A stretch of 64,000 bases of DNA from Dermatophagoides farinae (lineage: Eukaryota > Arthropoda > Arachnida > Sarcoptiformes > Pyroglyphidae). The stretch spans positions 8,950,001 to 9,014,000 of the forward strand of contig NC_134677.1 in assembly GCF_024713945.1 (NCBI RefSeq), given 5' to 3'. Within the stretch, counting starts at the first letter, position 1. Each line of letters starts with the position of its first letter. The translations under genes and the position numbers were made by a program. Below the pieces are notes generated by a model that saw only the letters and a program-made list of their open reading frames with translations, did no database searches and was not told where the DNA came from. Positions 15,144 through 25,984 of this stretch are shown here, one piece after another.

Positions 15144-16907
15144 ATGTCATCCATAATGAAAGAAGATAAGAATGAGTCGAATAAGGTGGATACTGGTGAA
15201 CAACAAATAAAACCATTTTCAATGATACCAGGACCATGGCCATCATTACCATTCATTGGTACTGGATGGTATAATTTATATTGTTCATTAAGTATGTTTA
15301 TTATTTATGTTGTTGATTATTGATTATTTACTGTAATAACCATCATTTATTCATTCAATATATTCAGTTGGTCGTTATGATCTCAATAAATTACATGAAA
15401 TTTATATTGAAAAATATCGTACATATGGTCCAATATTTCGCGAAGAATATCAAAGACATCGACCAATTGTTCATATATTTGATCCAGCTGATTTTGAAAC
15501 AGTCTTCAAATATCAAGGACGTTGCCCGATACGACCACCAAGTGAATTTGTTTCATGTTTTCGCCGTTCACGTCCGGATCGTTATCCAAATGTTGGTCTA
15601 GCTAATCTTAATGGTGATGAATGGCTTGACCAACGTAATAAGCTTGCGCCTGCCATCATGAAATTGTCAACAATCAATGAAAATATGTTGAATCAAAATG
15701 AAATTTGCAATGATTTCATTGAATATCTTTCCAATATTAAAGATCCTGTAACAAATGTTGTAGATAATATTCAAGAAGCTACCTATCGATTAGCTCTTGA
15801 ATCTATTTGTATGCTTTGTCTTGACACTAGAATTGGTGCATTTCAAACGACGACAACAACAAAGCAACAACAACAGCTACCAGAAACAACACCATCCGAT
15901 GCTGAAATATTGATTGAATCAACAAAACTTTTATTCGATACATTCAACAAACTTTATTATGGTTATCCATGGTGGAAATTAATGAAAACAAGTGTTTACA
16001 GTGATTTAGAGCGAGCTGAATCAATGATTTATGATGTAGCATCAAAACACGTACAAAAAGCAATAGATGATCAATTGAATGGTATGAAATTAGCTCAATT
16101 TTCATAAAGACATTTTAAATGATTTAATCTCAATTTTTTTTTGCAGAAATATCCGATCGACAAACAGTGTTACAAACATTGTTAAAAACTGAACAATTGA
16201 GCAATGAAGAAATCAAATTGACAATCATTGATTTTATAATTGGAGGCATTTTCACTGTATCGAATACGTTTGCCTATCTATTCTATCATCTGGCTTCAAA
16301 TCAGCGTGTACAAGATAAACTTTATACTGAAATTCAATCGGTTAAAGATGATAATGCCTTCACAGATGATTTTACACCCAAACATCTGGCTAAAATGCCC
16401 TACCTCAAAGCTTGTGTTCAAGAATGTTTCCGACTTAATTGTCCTGTTCCCGGTATAATGAGAATAACGATCAAACCCACAATATTATCAGGATATGAAA
16501 TTCCAGCCAATGTAATATGATTAGTATTGTTTTTTTTCAATCCAAATAATCGATTTTTATTTGCTTTATTAATCCATTAGACAATTGTCTTTTCTCATCT
16601 AATGGCTACATGTCGTTTGCCAGACTATTTTCAAAATCCTGATCAATTTCTTCCAGAAAGATGGTTAGATCCAATAGAAAAAAGTACGATTCATCCATTT
16701 TCATTGTTACCATTCGGTTATGGTAATCGAATGTGTTTGGGCAAAAGATTTTCTGAATCAGAATTGTATTTATCTGTTGCCCGACTTATTCAAGCTTTTC
16801 AATTAAATTTAATCGATAGCCATGAACAACAACAACAATTGGAATTGAAACATGCATTCATTGTGATACCAGCTCATCCAATCTCTTTACAATTAACACC
16901 AAGATGA
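15144..16907 (+). CDS. CYP314A1: Cytochrome P450, mitochondrial clan, CYP314A1 (Shade)-like
   Basis: If the assignment is right, this is the ecdysone 20-monooxygenase that makes the active moulting hormone 20-hydroxyecdysone. Exons are 15144-15291, 15368-16081, 16147-16511 and 16581-16907, with introns of 65 to 76 bp and all phases consistent. The product has 517 residues. P450 landmarks are the Pro-rich hinge IPGPWPSLPFIGTGW, helix C region DEWLDQRNKLAP, the K-helix ExxR in CVQECFRL, FLPERWLD, and the haem-binding PFGYGNRMCLGKRF. The run RCPIRPPSEFVSCFRRSRPD followed by RYPNVGLANLNG resembles what I remember of arthropod Shade proteins more than other mitochondrial-clan members. That basis makes the subfamily call probable, not certain. 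The I-helix reads IIGGIFTVSNTF, without the usual acidic residue before the Thr. The N-terminus is acidic and does not look like a mitochondrial presequence, so an upstream exon may be missing. It is convergent with the DEG/ENaC gene, stop to stop in 116 bp. Confidence 0.8.
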
Positions 16908-16973
16908 TATTAAAACGACACAATGAACAAATTAATAATAATCAATGATCAATGATTTTAATTACTACAAAGA

Positions 16974-16979
16974 AATAAA
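16974..16979 (+). terminator. P450 poly(A) signal AATAAA
   Basis: AATAAA lies 67 nt after the P450 stop codon and only 45 nt before the stop codon of the convergent DEG/ENaC gene on the other strand. The two transcripts are therefore expected to meet or overlap at their 3' ends. Confidence 0.6.
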
Positions 16980-17023
16980 AATTAAAACAAACAAACAAAC
17001 ATCATTAATACATTTTGTTGTAA

Positions 17024-19678
17024 TTATTTTTTCCTTTTATTAACACCACTACCACCACCACCATGTTTAATATGGTCAACATGATTTTCATTATTGAAAT
17101 TATTCACTTTTCTTGGTTTTTTATGTTTCATTGCCAATGTTGCTGTAATGGCATGTACGGCTGCACGAAAACGGACATTTTTCTTCGTTACAATATACCA
17201 GAATCTTCGTCCAAATATTTCAAGAATTTCAAATAATGATAGAAAACTGAAACCAACATACATTCCAAGAATACCGCCCAATGATGAGAATAATTTCGCC
17301 GTTGTATATGCCTTTTCCTGTCGTACTTCTTGGCAGGTCATTGTTTGAAAATATACGGTCACTTTAGCTAGATTCTGAAAATTCATATCCACTTTACCAC
17401 GATCGAATGTAACACGATCCTCTCGGGTTGGCCATTTTGTCATTGAAACTGTTTTTTCATAATTAATTACCTGACAACGTGGTGGACATTTACATGTGCT
17501 AACTTTCTCTTCAGCTTGAAACATAACCTCTTCAACACAGTTTCTGGTTACTTTACGGCGAGTGTCACAGATTTTCAATGTAGAATTCAATTCCAATTGA
17601 GGTAATTGAGCACTTTGACATTGACAACGTGTATGAATGGTTCGTTGAAGACAAATTTTGAGGCATGCTTGCTGTGAATAGGATGCATTCTGTGTTAGCC
17701 GCCCAACTAATCCGGCTGGCCAATGATCAATACATTCTTCTGGGAATGGTTTCGGTAATCGACTTATGTTGACCATTTTCATTCCAATATAAGTGGATTG
17801 TTTAGGCGCAACAAATATGGCTTCCGAAGCAGCATTACCGATTTCATCGGGATGTTGTATCATAACAATAGCACCAATCTGTGCTGTACCAATAAGATAT
17901 TCACTGATTTCAAGATTTAGTACCAATTCTAAACCATAATTAACGCCAGCAATAGATGTTTCATCTTTGATACGCTCCAGATTGGTTTTACGTAGATTTT
18001 GTGATTTGAAAGTAAAACAATTTCCTTCGGTTGGCGTGAAAAAATGTTCAAAACTATTTGCATGTGCACAATTCGTTGAACGTATCGTACAACGAAGCAC
18101 TAAATCTTCGAATTGATGGCCAATTTGTTTGGAAATTTTTTCATTTGAATTATAAATAACAGCCAACCAATTGGTTAGATTTTCCTGCAGTTCTTTTTCT
18201 TCTCTTTCGGATAATTCAATGTTATCGAAATAGGCTGGTGGTTCTTTTGTTGTTGCTGATTGTTTTTGATTACCCGATTGATTATCCTGTGCATTGGTTG
18301 CATTGTTTTTATCATCAGTTGCTTTAACTTTTCGTTTTGGTCGATCCAATTGAATATCGATTGGTCCAGCAATATCATTAGGTATATCATCTGGTAATGG
18401 TTTTAATGTAGTCGTCGTAGTTGTCGTTGTCGTTATATTCCATTCAACATCACCGTCAACAGTATCGGTTTCATTAAGTGATGATGTATCATTAGTACCA
18501 GAATCACTAAAATTACTGGCTACACCATAAGTATTGATATCGTCCATTCCATCATTTGAATCTGAATTTGATGGTAATTGTGTTGTTGTCACCGTTGTTG
18601 TTCGTATTGATATTTTTGTCGATGTTTTAGGTGTTTTATTCGATGGACCTCGTGGTTTAGTTGTACGAGTAGTAGGTAAAACAGTTGTTGTCGGTTTTCC
18701 TGTTGTTACCGTCATTGGTGCTGGTGTTGTTGTTGGAATCATTGATAAATCAATGGATACCGGCGGTTGAATACCACATAATTTTTCACGTAAATCTCTC
18801 GGTATCATTGAATCTTTAATAACTGAAGAATTGTTCATACAAAGTGCAGAATAACGCACAATATTCATATTGCAAACAGTGACAGCGGGAAATTGTAAAC
18901 GTCGACTATCACGTAATCGTACATCCACTGTAATTGGATATGTATAATATTCGGATACCAATTGCGATATATCACGTAAAGCAAGAAATCCAAAGAAAAA
19001 AAATGAACAAATCCAAAACATTCGTCGTACGAATGATTGTGATAATGCTATATCACGAACACCTGGTACTGATGATTCACCGAATAATCTTATTAGATTT
19101 GATGGTGGCATATAATCGAAACCATTTAGGCCAGAGGCACGCATTTTTCTACGATTATTATTACCACCATTATTGTTATGCAATGTTGATGGTCGTATCC
19201 GATACAATACACGATAAGGAAGATTTCTGGTAATCCTTGGAATTGGTTTCGAAGATGTTTGCTGTTGTTGTTGTTGTTGTTGTTCATCAGCATCCTGATG
19301 ATTGATACCACTATCTTTTGGATCATTTGATGAAGGCGGAAATTGAACACAATCTGTTCGATCATCATTACTATAACGAGTATTGAAATCAGTATTAAAA
19401 TTTGTTCCAAATGTGAATGGATCCATTTCGGATCCTATTCGATCTGGTTCTGATTCCGATGGTTGTTGTTGCTGTTTACGCCAATGGCCATTTTTATTTT
19501 GTGTCGTCATTAACACTTGGCTAAAACCAGGTTTTTTTCTGGTGTGAATCGTGGCAGTTCTTGAATCGGTAACACGATATGATTTTCGTTGCTGTTGTTT
19601 TTCGACATTATTTAAACCATCATAGATCATCATTGTAGAATCACAAAGATCAGATGTAATTTTATCACGTTTAGACAT
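17024..19678 (-). CDS. Degenerin/ENaC-family sodium channel subunit (pickpocket-like)
   Basis: This is a trimeric amiloride-sensitive-type cation channel subunit of the plasma membrane. It has 884 residues in a single coding exon. The start at 19678 (MSKRDKITSD) was chosen because the upstream in-frame extension crosses a 5' UTR intron (19694-19754, donor GTAAGT, acceptor TTTGTCAG). The cytosolic N-terminus is long (about 218 residues). TM1 is at about 219-240 (MFWICSFFFFGFLALRDISQ), followed by the post-TM1 motif QFPAVTVCNMN. A large extracellular loop includes a Thr/Pro-rich insertion of about 100 residues and a furin-type RPKR near residue 445. The Cys-rich domain follows (CLKICLQRTIHTRCQCQS, CKCPPRCQVINYEKTVS). 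TM2 at about 796-821 carries the selectivity-filter region GMYVGFSFLSLFE, with the family GxS. The residue before the conserved N-terminal Gly (family His-Gly) is Pro here (SSVPGVRDIA). The family is certain; the subfamily is not resolved. Confidence 0.93.
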   Translation of the reverse strand: MSKRDKITSDLCDSTMMIYDGLNNVEKQQQRKSYRVTDSRTATIHTRKKPGFSQVLMTTQNKNGHWRKQQQQPSESEPDRIGSEMDPFTFGTNFNTDFNTRYSNDDRTDCVQFPPSSNDPKDSGINHQDADEQQQQQQQQTSSKPIPRITRNLPYRVLYRIRPSTLHNNNGGNNNRRKMRASGLNGFDYMPPSNLIRLFGESSVPGVRDIALSQSFVRRMFWICSFFFFGFLALRDISQLVSEYYTYPITVDVRLRDSRRLQFPAVTVCNMNIVRYSALCMNNSSVIKDSMIPRDLREKLCGIQPPVSIDLSMIPTTTPAPMTVTTGKPTTTVLPTTRTTKPRGPSNKTPKTSTKISIRTTTVTTTQLPSNSDSNDGMDDINTYGVASNFSDSGTNDTSSLNETDTVDGDVEWNITTTTTTTTTLKPLPDDIPNDIAGPIDIQLDRPKRKVKATDDKNNATNAQDNQSGNQKQSATTKEPPAYFDNIELSEREEKELQENLTNWLAVIYNSNEKISKQIGHQFEDLVLRCTIRSTNCAHANSFEHFFTPTEGNCFTFKSQNLRKTNLERIKDETSIAGVNYGLELVLNLEISEYLIGTAQIGAIVMIQHPDEIGNAASEAIFVAPKQSTYIGMKMVNISRLPKPFPEECIDHWPAGLVGRLTQNASYSQQACLKICLQRTIHTRCQCQSAQLPQLELNSTLKICDTRRKVTRNCVEEVMFQAEEKVSTCKCPPRCQVINYEKTVSMTKWPTREDRVTFDRGKVDMNFQNLAKVTVYFQTMTCQEVRQEKAYTTAKLFSSLGGILGMYVGFSFLSLFEILEIFGRRFWYIVTKKNVRFRAAVHAITATLAMKHKKPRKVNNFNNENHVDHIKHGGGGSGVNKRKK
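17036..17041 (-). terminator. AATAAA inside the last codons of the DEG/ENaC gene
   Basis: On the minus strand AATAAA spans the codons for Asn-Lys, 10 nt before the stop codon. A variant ATTAAA lies at 16957-16962, about 60 nt after the stop, and is the safer candidate for the functional signal. Which of the two is used cannot be told from sequence. Confidence 0.3.
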
Positions 19679-19693
19679 GATGATGATGATGAC

Positions 19694-19754
19694 CTGACAA
19701 AGCAACAATGATGATCATCCATATTTTTCACATTGTTTTTAAGGCAATACTTAC
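19694..19754 (-). other. 5' UTR intron of the DEG/ENaC gene
   Basis: A GTAAGT donor (minus strand, 19749-19754) and a TTTGTCAG acceptor ending at 19694 delimit a 61-bp intron, a size typical of this genome. It ends 15 nt before the ATG. This would remove the alternative upstream start. Confidence 0.55.
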
Positions 19755-19993
19755 GTCAAAAACTTTTTTATTTGTTGCTGTTCTTGGATCACACAAATGG
19801 ATCTATTTCGTGTGATGACCATTGTTGATGACCCAAAAAAAAATAAAACCAGAGAAAAAATATTTACTTAATAATCAAAATGACAGGTGATTCATTAAGC
19901 CATCAAATTTGGTTGGTCATTTTCGATTTTCAATTATCTTAATTGAAATAATAAATAGGGCGACCAAAAAAAACGTGTAATATCGATTGTCAA

Positions 19994-20050
19994 CAATAAT
20001 TGTCGCAATGTTTGTAAATTTCAAACATTGATCAATCATCGCAATTATTG
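19994..20050. repeat. Two-step inverted repeat (hairpin)
   Basis: The outer arms CAATAATTG (19994-20002) and CAATTATTG (20042-20050) and the inner arms CAATGTTTG (20006-20014) and CAAACATTG (20022-20030) are perfect 9-bp complements. They nest around a 7-nt loop with an asymmetric bulge. It lies upstream of the DEG/ENaC gene. Its function is unknown. Confidence 0.55.
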
Positions 20051-23000
20051 AGAGAAAGAAAAAAATTCTATATGAGAGACATAATAATTCACGAATTAAT
20101 TAATTAATTCATTGAATGACCACCAAATAAGAATATTTTTTTTTTATTATTCATAAATTCCATTATCGTTTTTTCCAATATCCCACTGATCGATCGATGA
20201 TGAAATGTTCAAAAAAAAAAATTGTTGATTTATCCATTAATGATCATCTGATCGAATGATGACTATTCATTTTTTTTATTATAATTGTGGGCTGTCATCG
20301 AATGTGTCTAATTAATGCAAGAAAGAAAAAAAAAATGAAAACTTTCATGATTGCTCATCACCGGAATTTTTTCATATTTGTTGTGATTGCATTTGTTTTT
20401 CTGTTTGCCGTATATCATCATCACCAATCATGGATCAAGGACAATGTTTTCCAATTCAAATGGATAATTCTTCATCATTGATGACAAGTTATGGAAAAAA
20501 CTTTCACAGATATGAATTTGGTAAGTCCCCAATTATAAAATATTTGATTAATAAGTGACATTCATTTGATTAGATTCACATTGATTACACACACACACAC
20601 ACAGAAATAATTAGCATTTCTTCATAATCATCTTTTTCTTTGTCTTCGAAATAGATATAGTATTCTTAATCCAATAGCTAATAAATCATCACTTTTCTCT
20701 GTTTGTTCATCATTTTCAAAAATCTCCATTTTTTCTCTGTTTTGACAGATGTTTATAGACAGACATTCTCCTTTAACTTGAACTTCAATCAATGTCATTT
20801 CCATATTTCTGTTGGTTATTGAATATATCGAAATCGAATGTGTCCATGAAATAATGTCGATGAAAGCAACCAATAAGTCACGATGTTTTCATCATCATCA
20901 TCATTACATTCGATATATCCGCGATTCGATACAGTATATGGCCGACGATTGACAGCCAGATTCTTATTTCATATTTCAACAGCATCATCATTATCAATTT
21001 TTTTTATTTGTTTACAATTGATCATCATCATCTAATCAAAATTGGTTGGTTACCTTCAATGTTTGTTTGATGAAAATTTAATAATTTTTTTTATTCATAG
21101 GATTCATTTTCATTTTTACGATGTTGATGATGATTTTGATGACACGACAAAGTTATCAGTATAATATGAAATTTTCAACAATTGTTTTTTGTTTTTTTTT
21201 GTTTTGTTTCATTTCTTCAATCATCATCGTCATCGTATGGATGTCATTGATCATGATAATGTGCGAATGAATCGATATGTATGGTGAATACTGTTGTTGA
21301 TTTTCCGATTGTTTTGGACCAGTTGTCGACGATATAAACGATGATGATAAAGAAAGAAAGATGCTCATCATCGTTCATTGTTTAACATTATTCGTTTCTG
21401 TTCGACGACCGGCATTCACTAGACACAAAGATCATTTGCCTAATTAGAAAATATATATTGAAATTACCAACCATCATGATGATGGTCAATGGTCTTTCCT
21501 GATGACTATCTTTATTGTTCCAATCATTTATGTTGGCCATCATTATATTGACTTTAGAAGGCAAAAAAAAGAAGAAAAAAAAATTTATTGATCCTGTAAT
21601 GATGGGCCATTCAAATAGTTATCATTTTTTTTTTGTTGTTATTTTGCAAATGACAATAAGTTAATGAGGGTTTTCGTTTTCGTTCGTTTGTTTTCTCTTG
21701 CCACATTATCATATCTCATATAATCATTGTTATCATTTGGGATCATAAAATAACACGCATTTCCATTGTCATATTGTTACAATCAAATGACCAAGTTCCA
21801 AAAACGACAATAATAATAATTCACACAATATACCCTATGTGTGTGTGTGTGTGTGTATGTTGTCTATATTTGGACTTTTTGGAACTTTTGTTTTCTGAAC
21901 CTTTATTTTCAAATTTTTTAAATAAAAAAAAAATTTCCAATTAGCTAATTGGATACATTGGTTGTTCGGACACAAATGTTGAAAATCAATTCCAATAGTA
22001 TCATTGTGTCGATAAGTAAATTTAGCAAAATTATCGATTTACCAAATTATTGTTGATAATAATTGGATTTCTTGGATTTGCATAATTGCATTTTTGTTTG
22101 AGAGATAAATATTCATGATTTTATGTTCAATCACGTGCAAAAAAACTTCAACAAAAACAAAAACAAAAAAAAAACCTTTCGCGTAACGCTCAAGATCATC
22201 GTCTCTCTATTATTTCTTCAAACATTTTTTTTTTAATTAATTTATAGTGATTCTCTAACACTAGTAAAAATAGAAAGCCATCAACAAGCCATTATTTTTG
22301 GTATCTTCTTGAATAATTTTCATTTTTATTTTCGGTAGATTATATGATGACGATCGATCGATGATATGACCGACCTTGATTGATGTCCGGATGCAGCTAA
22401 TCATAATAAATAATAATAATTTTTAAATGCTGAATGATGATGTGCAATCGAATTGCGTTTTTTTTTCATTTATTTGCATTTTTGTTGTTTTTGTTGTTGT
22501 TTAACATCTCAGACATTAATCCCATCATCAGACTAGTGTGTCCATTAAACCTGGAAATCTCAAATATATTGATTCAATATACTAGAAAAAAAAGTATTGA
22601 TCATCATCTTCGGGTTTTTTCTTTTTTTTCCATTGGAAAACCAAATAATTGATGATGATGATGATGATGAATCAAATATTTCTATACAGTATGGGTGCGG
22701 CTTACTTGTAATTTTTTTTCTGAATTGTCAATTATGTTAATCCAAAACCAAAAAAAAAAAAAAAAATCCAAAATTCAAATGATGATCAAACCTGAGTAGG
22801 AAAGAAAAAAAAAATTCCATTGTTTTTGATGTTCAAGTGTAAATTGAAATCGTCATATCGTCATTAGAATGTGACTTATGTCTCTGTTTGTCTTGACTTT
22901 CAAAATCTACATTTTTTTCATAATAATTAAATACCAATAATCTTCGATAATAATCATCATCATGATTGGAATAAAGTGTTTGCACTAATAAACTGTACTT

Positions 23001-23581
23001 TCTTTATATATTAAATCCTATCCTATGATGATCATCACTTGGATTGTTTGCCTTGAAAGTCAAAAAAATTTATAGTAGTAGAAAAGATATTCCTACTACT
23101 AAATAAATTCAATAGAAATGACGATAATGATGAAATTATCCACCATTTGGTTGCTGTAGTTAAAACTAGTTATTTTCTCTCGTTTTCGCTTATATACACA
23201 ACAACAGCTTTTCTAATTCGTATTTTTTTTTAATGATTTATCACAAATATTCATACGCACACACACACTTCAAATGTCTTATGTAATTAATTACTTTTCA
23301 TCATTTCACTTTATGGCTACTTATATAATTGTTTTTTTTTGATTTTGCTGCTTTTTCCTATTCCCAATGACACATTTGAGGAAGAATGACAACAAACATT
23401 CCTGAAATGCTTATGAGATACTCGTGAATTTTTGTTTTTCTTTTTTTTCCATTTATTCATTCATTCATTTGTTTTGTTTTGTTTTGATTCGAAATTTCAA
23501 CTGCATGACAAATTATCATGAATTTCCGTTATCAGGAAACTGATGATGGATTTTGAATCGATGTTATCGACATGTTTCCGC

Positions 23582-23609
23582 TGTTGTTGTTGTTGTTGTT
23601 GTTGTTGTT
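23582..23609. repeat. (GTT)n trinucleotide repeat
   Basis: About nine GTT units in non-coding DNA. The same CAA/GTT motif underlies the Gln and Asn tracts of the coding genes in this window. Confidence 0.85.
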
Positions 23610-24192
23610 TTGATCTGATCATTGCGATCAGATAACAAAATGTTTTTTTCTTTACTATAAATAGAAAATCACAAGATTTACAAGAAAATTCTGGTTTTTT
23701 TCCTTTTTTACATTAAATATAACTAAAATGATAATTTTTTTTAAGAGAAAAAAACACTACATTTCTTCATGTGAATATCATTATCATCATCATTCATGAT
23801 TATTGATGGTTGTGTGATTGTAACTGTAATTCAATTCAAATGAACATTTTGTAAATATTTTTTTTTTGGCGGGAAATTTTTCTATTCGTTCTTGATTGAA
23901 AATATAATAATAAATTTGGCAAAAGAAAGAAAAAAAATGGACAATAATTCATCAGAAAAAAAATGATCAAGTCGAATTGTTTCGAATTTCACTTTCAAAA
24001 TTTAAAGACCTTGAATGAATTGATGTTCCGTATTGATTGGTATTCAGCAATATTGTTCTTTCAGGATGTTTTGTATTTGAGATACTATGTTGACAATCGA
24101 TTGTTTCTGTGTGTGTGTGAATGCAAAAAGAAATAAAAAGCCATTTGTTTGTGTATGGCAAATCAACAAGAAAATCATTTCAAACCGGACGA

Positions 24193-24236
24193 GATTTCAC
24201 CCAAATAATCAAGAATGATTTTTTTTGGGTGAAATC
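24193..24236. repeat. 13-bp inverted repeat (hairpin)
   Basis: The arms GATTTCACCCAAA (24193-24205) and TTTGGGTGAAATC (24224-24236) are perfect complements around an 18-nt spacer, which itself contains a 4-bp AATC/GATT pairing. It is intergenic and no coding frame uses it. Confidence 0.7.
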
Positions 24237-25710
24237 CCAAAAAAAAATTATAATTTAAAATCAATTAATTGCCAGAAAAAAAGCGAGGGTAATCATTCAT
24301 CATCAAGTGAGGAAGCGATTCAATTCCAATTGATGACCAGTCAACAACAGAAACACAGTCATACACACACACACACACATTGAATCATTGTCAATAGTCA
24401 TTATTTTGACATCATCATCATCATTACCAAGTGCAATGATGATGATCTGAAAATTTTCTTTTTTTTCTCATCATCAAATCATTTTTTTTTGAATGATAGT
24501 AAATAATTGAGTGAGAAAAAAATGAACGAAAAAGAAAGTGAATGTGAAAAGTGAACAACATAGCAACTTAGTAAGTAAGTAAGTAAAAAAAAAAGAATAG
24601 AAAATCTTAGCCTTTAAATGTTTTTTTTTTCATTTCAGACAATGACTCAATTATCTTTTTTTTTCTTGACACCTTGAAACAATCTAATATCTTTTGATAG
24701 GTCATTATCATTTTTTTTCTTTTGTTTCTTTAAAATTTTACTCTCTGTATAATTTGTAGAAAGGATTTTGTTTACATTTTTGTTTTTGAAACGGTAGATC
24801 CAATAACAACACACTGAATTGAGCTTTATGAAAATTTTTCGGATTTTTTTTCTATAGAAACTCTTGAATAATATCATGTAATAATATCTACTAATTAGTA
24901 TTTTTCAGTAATTTTGAAATTTACACTTTGGATGATAAAATGGCAAAAAAAATCACTTGACACAATGCGTTAACATACTAAAGAAAATTTTCTTTTTTCA
25001 ATAACAGAAGAATCTGCATGTTTTTTTTAATATCTAATGTGTGTGTGTGTGTGTGAATAAATGTCATTGAAAAACATAAATATTTTCTTTATTTTTAGTT
25101 TCTTTTTCAATGTTTTGATGAATAAAAATTTTTCATCGTTTTCGTACTAAAAACACTTAATAATAATATATATACTATATACAGGTGCTTAATGCATGTA
25201 CTTTATCATCATCATCAAGGGTTGAATGATGTTGATGAAGATGATGATGATGATGATGATGAATTGATGGATGCTACTAGATGATTATTTTGAAAACACA
25301 CAGAAAGAATGCGAGAGACCATATCATCACGTTCATCATTAGGTGTTCCAAACTACATTGCATTTATTATTATTGAATGGATTTTTGTTGTTTGCACGCG
25401 CCCACTTCCGCCACGCATTCCTTAATAATTCTATATGTGTGACAGCAACCAGTAGAATGATGAGTAGCTAGCGTGTTGTTGTACTTTATGTCTCTCTCTC
25501 TCTGTGTGTGTGTTTGTGAATCCAAAAAATAGGAGTTCCATTATCGATCATTATCATCATATTGGAAATGGGTTGGCATTTCCAAATTTATTCTCCAAAA
25601 TCAACAACAGCAACAACATTGATCATTGATGTATATGATCGTCGTAATCATCTTTTTGACCCTCCTGATATTCCGATGATTTTATTTGATTTCCTTCCGA
25701 TTTTTTAACG

Positions 25711-25718
25711 ATATATAA
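25711..25718 (+). promoter_or_regulatory. TATA box of the chitin-binding protein gene
   Basis: ATATATAAAAGGC is a strong TATA element, about 275 bp upstream of the start codon at 25985. Transcription would start near 25740, leaving a 5' leader of roughly 240 nt. That length suggests either a long UTR or a 5' UTR intron. Confidence 0.5.
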
Positions 25719-25984
25719 AAGGCTAATGTTTATGGAATTTATCGTTTTTTTTCTCTCATTCCATTTCGATTATCGATAATCAATCAATCAAAGAAAAAAC
25801 AAGAATCTAGAAATTTTTTTTGAAATATTAATGACGAATGAATCAATCGAAAGAATCGGATTCACCTACCGCCATTGTCATCATGATGTTTTCCGTTCTT
25901 CGTTGATTGATTAGATGTTACTGATTTTTTTGTTTTTTTATTTTTTTTTTTATTTTTTTTCGCTTTCCTCTTCGACCAAACAAA

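Larger units (their letters stand above)
19755..25710. other. Intergenic gap of about 6 kb with short coding-like patches
   Basis: No gene can be assigned with confidence. Between about 20330 and 21400 the base composition is less skewed, and several short frames with splice-like ends occur on both strands. One example is a plus-strand start at 20431 (MDQGQCFPIQMDNSSSLMTS) running to a GTAAGT donor at 20520. The rest is microsatellite-rich: GTT 23582-23609, CA 24366-24380, GT near 25038, GAT 25240-25262. Two imperfect hairpins lie at 19994-20050 and 24193-24236. Confidence 0.5.

Noticed and set aside
19694-19708. Upstream alternative start of the DEG/ENaC frame (about 10 extra residues)
   Set aside because: It has no ATG and lies within a likely 5' UTR intron.
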